From: Euwallacea fornicatus
Lineage: Eukaryota; Arthropoda; Insecta; Coleoptera; Curculionidae
Direction: 5' to 3'
NCBI RefSeq assembly: GCF_040115645.1
Contig: NC_089542.1
Coordinates: forward strand, 7,068,001-7,132,000
DNA length: 64,000 bases
Of the stretch, positions 35,740 through 47,310 are shown piece after piece (the first letter of the stretch is position 1; each line of letters begins with the position of its first letter). The notes under the pieces were generated by a model. It searched no databases, was not told the DNA's origin, and was given only the letters and a program-made list of their open reading frames with translations. The position numbers and the translations under genes are program-made.

Positions 35740-38700
35740 TCTTCATGCTTCTTAGTTACAGGCGTCATTTGTTTATCTAGATCAATATGACAGCTATCTA
35801 TCGCAAAAAGTGTTTTTTGCTATAATAGGTGTATAAAATTAATGCGAAACGCTACAGATTAGTTAATTTTAAAGATTAAAAAATGTCTTTTTAATGATGC
35901 CAAAAACAAAAATGATTTATGTTTTTAAAAATGCAACTTTATGTTAAAACTTTAAAAACCACGGACGTAACAATTTTTATCTTTATCACTGTAATTTATT
36001 CAAAAAAGTCTTCTAATAATGTAAAAGTTAGTTTTATGTAACTGGGAAGGTAAAAAAATTAACAGAATTTTTCGAAAATACCAGACATCCAACTTTGGTT
36101 TATATGGCCAGAACAAATGATGATATAAACATTTTTAAATGGGCATTGAATTTGTCTCAAAAAAAGACATCGAGAATATCGTATTAGTTTTTTTTATCTC
36201 TCACTGCGTTATAGATTTTCTCAAAAAATATCGAAATTCGCCACCCGGGTTGAAACGTAAACAATCAACTAATTTTCAGTTCATATCATTTTTTCCAAAT
36301 TTTCATCTTTTTATTAGCCTACACCAATTTTTTATTGTTCATTTTGCTATAATGTATTAATAAATATAAACTTTAAAGTTATTTTTCAAAACATGCAGAA
36401 AACTCTAAACTTCAAATGTCTCAACAAGGAATGCCTATAGGGACTTACACTAAAATACCTTATTCTCATAAAACCTATGGAAAAACAGTAATTTAATGAT
36501 AAATCAATTTTATACCAGGTGATAAAAGTTATGGCGCTTTAAAGGGAGTTGACCTAATGCCGACAGCGCCCTTTACAATATGCAGTAAACATGTAAATGC
36601 AACCTGATGTCTCGCTCCTGAGAACTCTTTGATCCGACATATTGAGCACATAATAGCATTCCAAACGAAGCAAATTTTTTCTCCTTTTTTTAAATTTAAT
36701 TTTGACATCCTGTATTTTGACAACCATTTACATTTAGACTAAAGTAAATTAGTTTAAATCGCCACGTTTTCGTCTGACGAATCTGTGATAGAAATTTGTA
36801 TCGATCTTTTAAAAACACCCTGTATTTTCCTCAGTAGACTATGACACATTTTTGTTTCTAGCATTTGCATTTGCCTGATTTTCCTAGTCATGAGTGCAAC
36901 CACTACCTGTGATCTGTACTTCTATTACACGAATAGAGAAGGTTTTGTTTCATCTCAATTTCATAATTTTTTTTCAAAATATTACACAATTGCAGACCGC
37001 ACCCACATAGCAGTGCAAGCATTCTCAATATTCCGTAACGGCAAGAAGCTGTTTAAGACATTCAAGCATACTTCGGGAGATCAAATTCAAGTGATTCATG
37101 GATTGCGAGTTATTAGCATGATGTGGATTGTTGTTGGTCACACTTTCTTCTTCCTTACTGATTATCCCTCGATGGATGCAAATTTCATTGAAAATGTGTG
37201 GTAGTCAAGAAGCCCTATCGTTTCGCTTTAAATAACAGCAAATTTTGTGTAGTTTGAATGGACATGGAATTCATTCTATTTGTCTACGGCTCACCTAGCT
37301 GTAGATACGTTTTTCTTCCTGTCCGGGTTTTTAATGGCCTATCAATACTTGAAGCAGAATCCTCAGAGCTTTGATGGTCACATCAAGAGAATTCCATTTA
37401 TGGTTCTACATAGATATTTAAGGTATGACTGAGGAGTTTAAGTATGGTTTATACGTCGAAGGAAATTTTAGACTGACTCCATCAATGGCTGCCGCATATT
37501 TCATAGTAGTAAGCTTGGGCAGACATTTAGGAAACGGGCCTCTATTTTTTCTTAAGGCGGCTGAAGAAAAAGACAAATGCTTAAAATACTGGTGGACCTT
37601 CTTCACTTATCTGCAAAACTACGTAAACTACAATGACATAGTATGAAGCTGAAATACCGTGCGGCTCTAAAATTGTTAGCCCCCCTTCCTTTTTTTTCTG
37701 TTTAAATTTTTTTGCACATTGGTCGGTCAATTCGCTAACCATAGATTCCCTAAGCGAAAATAATGAGACTTTCCTTATGCGCCTTTTTTCTTTGGCTCTT
37801 TATACTCACTATACAATATTGGAGTAAAAAAAATAATTAATAACTTCGGTGTTTCTTGACATATTTCAATAAAGTTTTGCAGTGATGCACCGTTCGATAA
37901 AGCGCATTTTTTCAAAATTTAAATTAAAAAATTTGAAACGATAATTATTCTTCTATAGAAATAAATGACAAATGCGTTCTCACTATAAACGAAAAATGGA
38001 TGCCATGCATTAAGAAGCAACATGCTGTAATATCTTCTAAAATAAACGGTAAATTAAATGTTGCAAAATCAAAAAATTAAAATAAAGAACCATCTAGGTT
38101 AAAATAATTAAAAACATGTTCACCATTGGCGTTGACCAAAAAAATTATGTGAGGGGTATACATGACTCCTTATTTTCTCTACTCTGGTTTCAAATTTTCT
38201 CAATAAATTGTGGAAACAGTGCGCCTTATGGAACTATGCATCACTGTAAAATTTCATTAAAATATGTCAAGAAACACCGAAGCTATTAGCAAATTTTTTT
38301 ATTTTTTTTATTTCGTGTCTGTATGGTAAGTGTGAAGTGCCAGAAAAAGTCGTATTAGAAAAATCTAATTATTTTCACTCAAGGAATTTCTGGTTAATGG
38401 TTTGGCTTACTAATTTGTAACACTCTGTACATTATATTCTAATTTTTTTAAATCGAAAACCTGCATTAAATTGGTTTTTTACCAATAGTATTTTTTATAC
38501 TTTTTAAATGTTGCTTGCCTATGTCACGGGTAACGCAAAATAGTCGATTTAAAAAAATTAAAACATGGGTTAATTGACAATTTAAATTAAAGGCCTTTGA
38601 GAACCATGTTCAATGATGTATTGCGATTAAAAATATATCGATTGATTTTTAAGAAAAACAGCTACAAATTTCATTAAAAAATGTAATGCAAATTCAATTA

Positions 38701-41700
38701 AATAGCACGTAAATAATGAAAAACTTATTTGTTAATAGGAAATTGTTTTCTTTTCGATTTTGTGCTCACAGTCTTTGGTTAAAACAAAATAACAAAAAAC
38801 TGTGAGCATAAAATTAAAAACAACACAATTTCCTATCAAAAACAAGTTTTTTCATTGTTTACGTACTATTGTATTTAATTGACCTTGTATGCTTTTTCTA
38901 TAAATGTTTTTCTAAAAAACGAATTAATAGATTTCGAATCACAAAACACCATTCAATATAGGTTTGAAAACCTTTAATTTGAGGTGACCATGTTTCTTGA
39001 CCCATGTTTCAATTTTTTAAAATCGACAATTTTGCTCTATCATTGACGTAAGAAACATTTACTGTGCTTTTCACAAACTCCGCATCATATGGAACTTTGT
39101 TTTATTATCATTAATAATAAATATTAAAGTACGGGGAAAATTTATGCTTGTATTTGGAGTAAAAACGGAGAAAATAGTTGGTCTCGCGTCATTCGGTTCC
39201 CGTTAAATCTGATATTTTTTTCTAATAATGTTAAAAAATTGATTATTTTTTGGAAAAAAATTATTATTCTAAAAAAGGTTTTTTAAAATCATATTTCATG
39301 AAGGCGGACCGTATTTAATTGCAAAATAATCATTTCCATATTTTTTGTCCATTGTATAATATGGCGAAAAGAAAACGATGCTGTAACGTTACATTTATTT
39401 TTTTTATTGCAGGCTGGTTTTCTCGACCATTTGACATGTTTTTTTTTTAATTTAAAATCAAGTCTAAGCAGTCAGAATAATTCGAGAATTAAAATAAATG
39501 TGTTCTCACATCAATACCGTTAAAATGGCTGTATTGAAAAATATCGACTTCAGAAGATGCTAGGGGGAAATGTTTTGTTCAAAAACTTTTTTTTTATTTT
39601 ACCTGCCAATGGCTTAGCAAAAAAAATTGCTAAAATATGAAAATGTTTATTTTGCAATTAAACATGGTCCATATCCATGAAAAGCAATTTAAAACAACTT
39701 TTTCCAAATTAATAATTGTTTTCAAAAAAATGAAATATAAATCTATTTTTTGATATTCTTATAAAAAAATCAACTTTGACAGTTATTTTTATGCATTTTT
39801 TTAATCGAACGTGAAGCACAATCTTTCACACCGATCGAATTTTCGTTAGTAAAAATAATAAACCAAATTTCCATATGATGCTGGCTTTCTGAAACACACT
39901 GTGGAAAAATAAACAATGTCGAAAGATAGTACTTTTTGTCGTATTTAAAACTGCTTTTAAATTTTTGAAAAATAATAATTTGTTAAGAAATTAATGAGGT
40001 ATAGCAGGGTGGGAGGAGAAGGAGGAGGGGGAGGGGCGGGGATGGAGGAGTATACAATTTAGAGTTGTACATTCACTAACTGATCTACAGGAGTTCTTTT
40101 TAGTGCCTTATAAATACTTGGTACTTATCAGCTGATTGGCAACTATTCCTCATATCTCCACTAATAATGATCCCAGTGGCAATGTTGGTGAAGAACAACT
40201 TCAAATGGGTGATGTGGCAACTGCTGATTTTGAACATATTACTCACGTTAGTGCCTATGACGATTAAATTTGCAATAGAGGATTACGCCAAGTAAGCAAT
40301 AACTATGAACTCATTAGATGATCAGTAATGAATGATTTCAGTGGGTATGAGACACATACCCGGCTCAATGATTATTTTATAGGATTCATGTTGGGAGTGT
40401 ATATGAGAGAGAAACGCGCTTTAAAACAACGATTTTCAAATGTAAGCTCACTTGCCAGGATTAAACTGGGTTTTAAATAGAGATTTTAGAAAGTTACAGT
40501 AATCTTATGGGGTGTTGCTATCTGCACGATGGTGGCTGTAGCTGTGGTTATGAAGGCGATTCAGCTCAAAATTCACTTCACTGAGGACATTAGCTACATG
40601 CCTTATATTATTCTTGTGAGGGCTGCCTGGTGCTCGGCTTTGGCTTGGGTGGTTTACGCATGTCATCATGGATATGGAGGTATAAAAACAAATTTGTCGA
40701 CAATTGCCCCTTGCAAATTTATGAGTGCAAAATATTTTTTGCGAATATGGGCAACAATGCGGACGGAACTAGGCACATGTGCCACATTCGGCCAACTGTG
40801 CAATGCGCTGGGTGGTATTGCGACGGGCGGTGTTGATATTTTTAGGTGAACAAATTATGCGAAAAGCTTGCTAATTCTTAGATTATGTTAAAAAAATAAT
40901 ATCAGTTCAAATAATATACTATCAAATTGTATAAAGATAGGCAACATGTTCCAAAAAATTAGTTGCATAACATAGAAAGAGATAATTGAAATTTAAAAAA
41001 GGTAGGGTGACCAAATTAAAAAAAAAACAAGTTTCATTTTCTACTGATTTTATGAAATTCTACTGAATCCGACCACTGCCAATCTTGCCAAACTTCTAGT
41101 TTTCTACTAATCTAACTTGCGAATGGGAGGGGGGTTCACATAGACTGAAAAAAGGTGGATGAATGCACCTAAGGACCTAAAGGTAGGGCTTCGATTTAAG
41201 ATGGAATAGGAAGACGACGCAAGAAAGCCAACTGGGAGAATTTCTTTAAGCAGACGTGCTCTATTTCCGAATCCGTTAGGTTTCCCAAATGGCTGAGTTC
41301 AGCAAAAGAAAACTAACTAGGTAGAAAAAATATTGAAAAAAAGTCAGAACATGGACTGTGGATCGAGGAAAGATCTTGGAGTTTCATCTAAACCCTCACT
41401 TCCCTAGAGGAACAGGAGACGGTGAACACTCTTCATGGGAGGAGTCCAGTGCAACAAAACTGGAAGCTGGCTCGAAAATAGTGATACACGAAGTCATCAA
41501 ACGAACGGTAGATTAATTTATCCGGAAATCAAGGAAGCCTCAGACCTACTGTTGCCATCGCCAAGACGGGTATTAACGACTAGCGTGGTGCTGAGATGTA
41601 TCTCTTAAGCATGGAGATTGGCAAGCATTATCTTCTCAAAAGCGAGAAATTATATACGGGGTCGTCCCTAAGGGTATTCTATATATAAGGAGCTAATTCT

Positions 41701-43245
41701 CTGACTGAACTGTTCTAAGACGAAAATGTTATATGAATGTATATCCTAAAAAGAGTCGTTTCTGAAATGCAGGGTGTTAAACATTAACAAAAATAAAATA
41801 TTTTTCTTCATCTTTTCAAAATGATGTGAGATATTTTATTGAAACTCGATATACCTACATAGTAGTTTGAACAGTAAATTTCTCTTCTATTTAAAAAAAC
41901 ATGCAGCAACCATAGATGTGCGTAAAGATTACATTGTCAATTGTTATAGAGAAATTGGGGGTACATCACTGTTATTTTCTAAATTGGCTAGATTATAACA
42001 CTTGTTGAAAATGACCGCCATATATATTATTGTAACGTTTTTGGATCAAAATTTAAATAACCAACCATATTTCGAATTTCTTCAATATAAATTAGATCTA
42101 TTATTCAATTTGTTCCTTAGTGAAGTAAATCAGGTCATGCCGAACAAACTTATTGGGTTACAACAAGATGGAGCACCGTCCCATTTTACTCAAAATGTTC
42201 GCTTGTACCAAAATGAAACCTTTTCAATTCGATGGATAAGAAGAAAGTACTCAAAAGGATGGCCAACGAGATTTCTTGATCTCACTCTTCTCGATCTCTT
42301 TTTATTATAGGGACACCTGAAGTCTAAGGTTTACAGTACGACACCACATGATATAGACAAATTCGAAAAACGCCTAAAAAATTAAATTAGTCAAATCATT
42401 ACAGATTCAGTTTAGGGCTATGCCAAGAAGTCAACGGTGAATATTTCGAACAGTTGCCATATTAAAATATATAATTGTTTATTTATAATTCAATTTATTT
42501 TATAATATTATTTAATCCTTAGAAAACAGTAATATTTCGGATAGTCAGGCTGAAAAAATCTTTAAAATAATGTATCACTTGAAGTTCCTTTTTATTTAAA
42601 CTTTAAAGGGTAGCTGTTACCTAGCTAAGGGGTCGATATTTGCAGTGTCGAAACACTACCAAAAAATGTATAGAACAAAAAAAAATTACATATTTAAGTA
42701 ATTTTGGCAAAATCAAATGCCACGTAGATATTGAATTTATTCCAATTAGTTACCACACTATAGATTTTTATGTAAAAAATGTGTAACGCCAGAAGCCGTC
42801 TTTAGAAATAAGTTACTTAAGTACTAGTCAGTTTCGAAAAGCATATTTTTCATGGATATTGCACGAATTACTAAGGTTGCTAAGGATACTTCAATAATTT
42901 GGCTCTAAAAGGCTTTAATTTTGCAGGTTGTATAAATTGGTTCCTGACATCCTCCCTGACTTCAGTATTAAGCAGATTGACTTACAGCATCTTCATAGTG
43001 CACTGTATTGTGATTTTCTGTTTAAAAATGACTTCCGAACAGTTAGCCGAAGCAGGTCAAATGACTGGGGTAAGCATTCTACAATCTTGTTTATAAATAC
43101 TCAAGACTGATTTCTTGACTTACAGGTGAAGGATTCCATTGTTATTTACATAGCTTCAGTATTACTGTCCATTTTCTGGTCGCTGGCATTTGAGAGTCCA
43201 ATGATTATCTTGGAAAATCATTTCATTCGGAAGAAAAGCAGATAA
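31139..43245 (+). CDS. nrf-6-like: NRF-6-like (nose resistant to fluoxetine) membrane acyltransferase, 11 exons, one apparent frameshift
   Basis: Exons: 31139-31391, 31447-31844, 36862-36941, 36996-37195, 37253-37422, 37472-37640, 40104-40291, 40342-40441, 40490-40679, 42927-43069, 43126-43245. The start has a signal peptide (MKKLQFLTSLLLLVIFGVKM), followed by a Cys-containing NRF domain (CEQINGEERNDSC; FSP-like FDASSKFPYSGML; TCIPDQC). The acyltransferase-3 part begins at QVIHGLRVISMMWIVVGHT and continues through VDTFFFLSGFLMAY, LTPSMAAAYF, TWYLSADWQLFLISPL, YFIGFMLGVYMRE, VVYACHHGYGG and LSRLTYSIFIVHC, with about ten membrane segments. Family members act in lipid or yolk transport across epithelia; the acyl substrate is unknown. 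About 669 aa result if one extra base near 31640-31660 is ignored: exon 2 changes frame between LYNFNVSS and NFELAQDLQE, and the exon total is 3n+1. This may be a true pseudogene lesion, a sequence error or an unrecognised splice. AATAAA lies at 43276-43281. Confidence 0.88.
31845..32742. other. First part of intron 2 of the NRF-6-like gene
   Basis: Intronic DNA between the donor at 31845 and the first palindrome-type end. Frames at 31852-32034 and 32690-32872 are not recognisable. The 32.2-32.7 kb part is less AT-rich and may be an unrecognised transposon fragment. Confidence 0.35.
32743..33420. repeat. Cluster of TACAGGGTGT-type ends in intron 2
   Basis: TACAGGGTGTCCCATTTTTA at about 32743, an inverted AACACCTTGTA at about 33082 and TAGGGTGTTCTATTTTTAA at about 33407 are three ends of the family within 700 bp. 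Local inverted similarity is weak, so these are probably pieces of two or more old copies rather than one element. Confidence 0.5.
33421..34614. other. Intron 2 spacer with further end fragments
   Basis: AT-rich. TACAGGGTGAAATCAATAAC near 34407 and a reversed ACACCTTGTA near 34450 are further TACAGGGTG-type ends. No coding content. Confidence 0.4.
34615..36824. repeat. Palindromic element, copy C, with a second palindrome at its centre
   Basis: The left end is TACAGGGTGTCTCTAAAA; the right end ACACCCTGTA closes it at 36824. Outer arms (34615 to about 35130, and about 36290 to 36824) carry the same landmarks as copies A and B. The middle is itself an inverted repeat: TTCAATGTCGATTTAAAATG near 35172 pairs with sequence near 36140, GTCCGTGGTTTTTAAAG near 35357 with 35955, and GGCATCATTAAAAAGACATT near 35419 with 35890. 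The turning point is near 35.7 kb, close to an ATT run. The whole lies in intron 2 of the NRF-6-like gene. Confidence 0.85.
35697..35739. repeat. ATT microsatellite at the centre of palindrome copy C
   Basis: About fourteen ATT triplets in an uninterrupted run, near the axis of symmetry of the inner palindrome. Confidence 0.9.
37660..39905. repeat. Series of inverted repeats filling intron 6 of the NRF-6-like gene
   Basis: Three inverted pairs follow one another. (1) TTCGGTGTTTCTTGACATAT near 37848 pairs with ATATGTCAAGAAACACCGAA near 38263. (2) AACATGGGTTAATTGACAAT near 38563 and GCTCACAGTCTTTGG near 38765 pair with ACTGTGAGC near 38801 and CATGTTTC near 38997. (3) CTCCGCATCATATGGAACTT near 39079 pairs with a block near 39870, and GACCGTATTTAATTGCAAAA near 39306 with one near 39660. 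There is no coding content. They may be one large eroded palindromic element or several adjacent ones. Confidence 0.65.
40008..40050. repeat. GA/GGAG-rich purine tract
   Basis: A polypurine run of GGAG and GGGGAG units about 50 bp upstream of the exon 7 acceptor of the NRF-6-like gene. It is strikingly GC-rich for this region. Confidence 0.85.
41150..41660 (+). mobile_element. LINE relic (jockey/R1/I-type), endonuclease-RT junction
   Basis: Plus-strand fragments in different frames read RKKANWENFFK near 41225, typical of the region just after the endonuclease domain, and EFHLNPHFPRG near 41380, resembling the HFP motif that precedes the reverse-transcriptase core. Composition is less AT-rich than the intron around it. 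The frame is broken many times and neither end is visible. It sits in intron 9 of the NRF-6-like gene. Confidence 0.45.
42002..42440 (+). pseudogene. DDE transposase relic (second family), catalytic core and C-terminus
   Basis: A 102-codon frame contains LIGLQQDGAPSHFTQNVR (second catalytic Asp) followed by RWIRRKYSKGWPTRFLDLTLLDLF, then after a stop GHLKSKVYSTTPHDIDKFE. This is the core of the family represented elsewhere by C-terminal pieces only. It lies in intron 9 of the NRF-6-like gene, in the same orientation as the gene. Confidence 0.8.
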
Positions 43246-44962
43246 TTATGTAGACTTAATAACAATTTTAATTTAAATAAAAATTCAGGGATTATTTTCA
43301 TTTTAGAGCTTTATATACAGGATGAAATACCGAAAATTATTCCACCGAAGTTTTCTTTTATAATGTAAGAAACACGAATATGTTTGGGCCCGTCAACTTT
43401 AACATCAAGAGGTGTAAATTTGTTTGGTGTCATCATTTTTTCAGATTTAACTTCTAACCGGAGGTGATTTTCACCCTAAAAATCTTAAATAAAAAGGGGT
43501 ATTTATGTTAGGCATTATTTTAAAAGGAATTTAAATGCATTCTCAATACTACCTTATTTTTTTATTTTGGAGGATCAGTTCTTGAGAAATTAAAATTTTA
43601 AAACAATGCTAAAAAATAGATTAGAAAAAAGGCGAAAGAATGCTAAGTATGGAAAACTCCGTGGCAGGGTGTTCTACGCCTGTCTGTAAAAAGTTCCTCT
43701 GCCTTCGGCTAAAAACCTTGATGAGAGCAAAAGTTTGAAACCCGGTATCTTGAAAACAAAACTACTGGACTTATGTTCATATAAATTTTTCGTCTTAAAA
43801 TCACTCAAAAAATCTGTCTTTGAAGTTTGGCCACATATTTAAATATCATGCTGTATATCAATACATGTTATATGCTAAAATCAAGGGGTGCCATTGAAAA
43901 TATGCATACAAATATAAGTACAGCGCTATCTAGAAAGATAACCACCAGCTCAAAATTATTTTCTATTAATTCAAAGAAATGTTGTCTAGTTTAGTAAATT
44001 TTCTAAGTATAAAAGATGTTATTAAACAAAAGTATAAATGTTGATTTCACAAAATGTTTTGCAAAAACAAGACTTTTTTATATTTGCATCAAACTGCAAG
44101 ACCGAATCTAAACGTGTGATACATTATGATATTCAGAAAAAAACTTAAATGCAAAATGTGAAAATTTAAAACAGCGTTCAAAAGAAAAAAGAAAGTTGAT
44201 GATAGTGTTGAAAATCGAAACGACTGATTTCAGATACGACATCATCAACTTCTAAAAGAGAACAGGTTGCAATGAACCAGTCAATGGCGAAGTAAGTCCA
44301 TCATTTTGACTTACTTCGCCAAATAAGTAAAGGAAAATCAAGAAAAGTTTGACCAAAATTTCATTTTTTGTCGAATACCTCTGAAAGACTTAGGAATTTT
44401 TCAACTTTTGAAACAGCACATTCTTAAACTTCAAATTTTCCCCCACTTTAACTGAGCTCGTAATTTTATGGTTACGAAGACCTCCATGCATGATCTCCAG
44501 AAATGGACACCCTGCATATATAAATCTTATATCGTTAATTATTTAGTTAATATTCTGTCTGGTTTCCCGTATCTAAGAAGAATATGGGCCGTGTAGACAT
44601 TATCCGTGTCTGGCTTCTTTAATTGCTTGATAACTTGTAATCAATTTAAGAGTTTTAATACATCCCGTCAAGGTGTTAATAAGGGTTTTACTTTCTAAGG
44701 CCGTAAAAAAATTCAAAATAAAATAACAACAAAGTAATAAATAACAAAATTCGTTGTAAAACCTTACATACTCTATGACTAACTAATGCATACAGCGTTG
44801 CTATATTTACGTTTTCGAATACCTTCCACTGTCAGATAACTGACATTGACAGACTCACTAGTAAAACACAATAATAACTAGTAAATAGATTTCGTGGATT
44901 TTATAACTTTTTCCATCTTTTTGCTAAAATTCCTACTATTAAAACTCCAAGTCCATTAAAAT
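43246..44962. other. Spacer between the NRF-6-like gene and TFIIF beta
   Basis: After the polyadenylation signal at 43276 the spacer holds TACAGGATGAAATACC near 43316, CAGGGTGTTCTACG near 43666 and a reversed GGACACCCTGCATAT near 44503, all TACAGGGTGT-type ends. A local hairpin-like repeat surrounds 44280-44330 (AATGGCGAAGTAAGTC against GACTTACTTCGCC). The last ~150 bp hold the TFIIF beta promoter. Confidence 0.45.
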
Positions 44963-45926
44963 ATGTCGAAAGAGGCACACATAGACCGAGATCTTGATTT
45001 ATCTAACGCAAATCGCGGAGTTTGGTTGGTGAAAGTGCCCAAATATGTTGCCAGCCGATGGGAAAAAGCTCCTAGTGATATGGAAGTTGGCAAATTGAAA
45101 ATTACCAAGTAAGTTTTCCTCAAACATCCTTAAAACCTTTGACTTATACCTCATAGACAACAGGGTCAAAAGCCTCAAGTATCCCTCACTTTGTCTGCAC
45201 CTATATTGAGTCTCAATGAACCTGGAGAGGAGAGTATTCCAAAAGACCATAGATTAGATGTGTCTACAGTAACAGCGCAAACTTTAGGGGTTTTCTCACA
45301 TGTTATTCGTAGGTTGACTGAAAAAAGTTAGTAATCATATAAAAAAGGTTTATTTACAGCTGAGAAAAGTGATTCTATAGTGCCAGAAACTGAGAAGCTG
45401 CACATGGAGGGAAAAATAGTGCAAAAACTAGAATGCCGGCCTTATGCTGACAATTGCTATATGAAGTTGAAATTAGAATCTATTAGGAAAGCTTCTTTAC
45501 CTGCAAGGAAGGTCAAGCAGCTAGACAGAGTAGTGCAAAGTTTCAAGCCAGTTTCTGATCACAAAAACAATGTAAGATTATTAATTAACTATATAAAACA
45601 TTGCAAATAATTTTTTTTTTCAGATTGAATATATGGAAAGGAAGAAAATGGAAGGTAAAAAAGCTCGTGACGACAAGGATGCTGTCCTTGAAATGTTGTT
45701 TCATGCTTTTGAAAAGCATCAGTATTACAATATCAAAGATTTGGTGAAAATAACCAAGCAGCCAATAACTTATTTAAAGGAAATTTTAAAAGAAGTTTGC
45801 AACTACAACTTGAAGAATCCTCATAAAAATATGTGGGAACTTAAGCCTGAATATAGACATTATAAACAGACAGAAGAAGATGCCAAAAAGGCTGACACTG
45901 ATGATGATGATGATGATGATGATTAA
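44963..45926 (+). CDS. GTF2F2: General transcription factor IIF subunit 2 (TFIIF beta, RAP30)
   Basis: Exons 44963-45108, 45157-45308, 45360-45571 and 45624-45926 join to 813 nt (270 aa; human 249). The N-terminus LDLSNANRGVWLVKVPKYV is the TFIIF beta signature and forms the dimerisation barrel with TFIIF alpha. A linker with KLECRPYADNCYMKLK follows. The C-terminal winged helix spans KARDDKDAVLEMLFHAFEKH through ITKQPITYLKEILKEV to ELKPEYRHY. The protein recruits RNA polymerase II to promoters and acts in elongation. The tail ends in a run of eight Asp encoded by GAT triplets, longer than the usual acidic tail. Introns are only 48-52 bp. It converges with COMMD2, whose stop lies 160 bp away on the other strand. 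Confidence 0.96.
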
Positions 45927-46085
45927 CTTATCAATTTGTTATTATTGCTTCCATTTTAATGTTTCCAACTAGTTCATGGTTATTATTCTGTAAATATGAA
46001 CATTCTATTAAGACAAAGTGATAATATTGAACAAAAATTGTTTTATTGACATAACAAACTTATATTTAGCAAAATTACCTTTTAT

Positions 46086-46873
46086 TTAACCATTCTGAGT
46101 ATAGTTACTTAAAACCCTTTGAACTTTCCTGGAATGCCTGCTTCTAGATTCACTCAAAGCTTTCTCTAATTCATTCGCAATGTGTAGCAGATTTGTAATA
46201 TCAGTTTGGAGTAACTTATGTTCAATATGAGCTTCTGCCCCTTGCTCAGTTTTTAATGTGAGGTCCATAGCAATCAGCGGAGTCACTTGCTCAAGAAGAG
46301 CTCTTGAGCCCAACTTAAATATTATGTGTTAATTCAATTACATTTCCATAAAAAGGAATGCATACTTGTACTTCTAGCCGCCACTGTAAATCATCATAAT
46401 GTGGCTCAGATAAACCCCTACTCTTTAATTTCAAAACCTCACTTTTATTCTTTTCATAAAACTGGATTAATATTGGAGTTAACTCTTCAGAAAAACCTAA
46501 AGTGAGGAGGGAGTCTCTAAAGTCTGCTTCACTTAACTAGGATTTGAAAACTGTAAAAATAAGCAAATCTTACATAATCATATTAAACAAACCTGATGCT
46601 TATAGGCCACTAACAACAAATTTACTAAGCCATACACACAGTTCAGTATGGCATCAGGAGTTACATTTAATTTCGAAGCTGCTGTATTGTATAATTTAGG
46701 GCTGGGACCTTTTTGAATGTAGTCGACAGTTAATTTGCAAAAATCTGCAACAACTTAAGGCAAAACAAGTATAGGGAAATGTAGGAAAACAAGATTAAAT
46801 AGGTACCTTGTTCCGGTTGAGAGAGGAGCAATTTTAAATGGTCTCTGTGGTCATTTCTCAAGGAAATCAACAT
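46086..46873 (-). CDS. COMMD2: COMM domain-containing protein 2
   Basis: Minus-strand exons 46807-46873, 46593-46744, 46366-46536 and 46086-46313 give 618 nt, 205 aa (human 199). The N-terminal helical domain includes MLISLRNDHRDHLKLLL and TAASKLNVTPDAILNCVYGL, matching the RKLNVSxDxVQ region of COMMD2. The C-terminal COMM domain starts at LQWRLEVQLGSRALLEQV and contains HKLLQTDITNLLHIANELEKAL, the hallmark strand-helix. COMMD proteins form the ten-subunit Commander ring that, with CCDC22/CCDC93 and retriever, recycles membrane cargo from endosomes and affects NF-kB signalling. Polyadenylation AATAAA (minus) lies at 46042-46047. The 5' end faces B3GALT6. Confidence 0.93.
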
Positions 46874-47310
46874 TCTTTTAGCAGACTTGAAGCGCAACTT
46901 TCAAGAGTTTTTAAAAATTCTTTTTATACTATTTGTATTAAGGGATTAATTAATAATTAAAAAATATAAAAATTGTAAAGATAAACAATGACAAATAATG
47001 TAACCTATCATTTATAATTTTTCAGTATTCGATTTCTATCTAAGGAGGAAAGGATCACATTCAGAAGTATGTCTAACTTTGTTTAGGTTGTGATGATCGA
47101 GAAAGTAACTGACCTCTTATGAGTTTGGCTAAAATATCAACTTCTTTTTCAACGTATTTACTAGAAAAAGATCGCTAGTTTTATAGATCACATAATTTTT
47201 ATTATAACCTCACTTTTTCTGTGTACAAACAAACATAGTTTACTTTCCCTTACATCTTACTTAAAAGAAAACATGTAAAACCCCTTCAATACTCATTTTA
47301 ACTGAATGAC
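46874..47310. promoter_or_regulatory. Shared upstream region of COMMD2 and B3GALT6
   Basis: The two divergent start codons lie 437 bp apart with no other feature between them, so both promoters must be in this stretch. No TATA box or other site can be assigned with confidence. Confidence 0.6.

Noticed and set aside
41700..42600. Attempt to define termini for the transposase relic at 42.0-42.4 kb
   Set aside because: TATACGGGGTCGTCCC near 41652 resembles an end, but no inverted partner was found on the right side.
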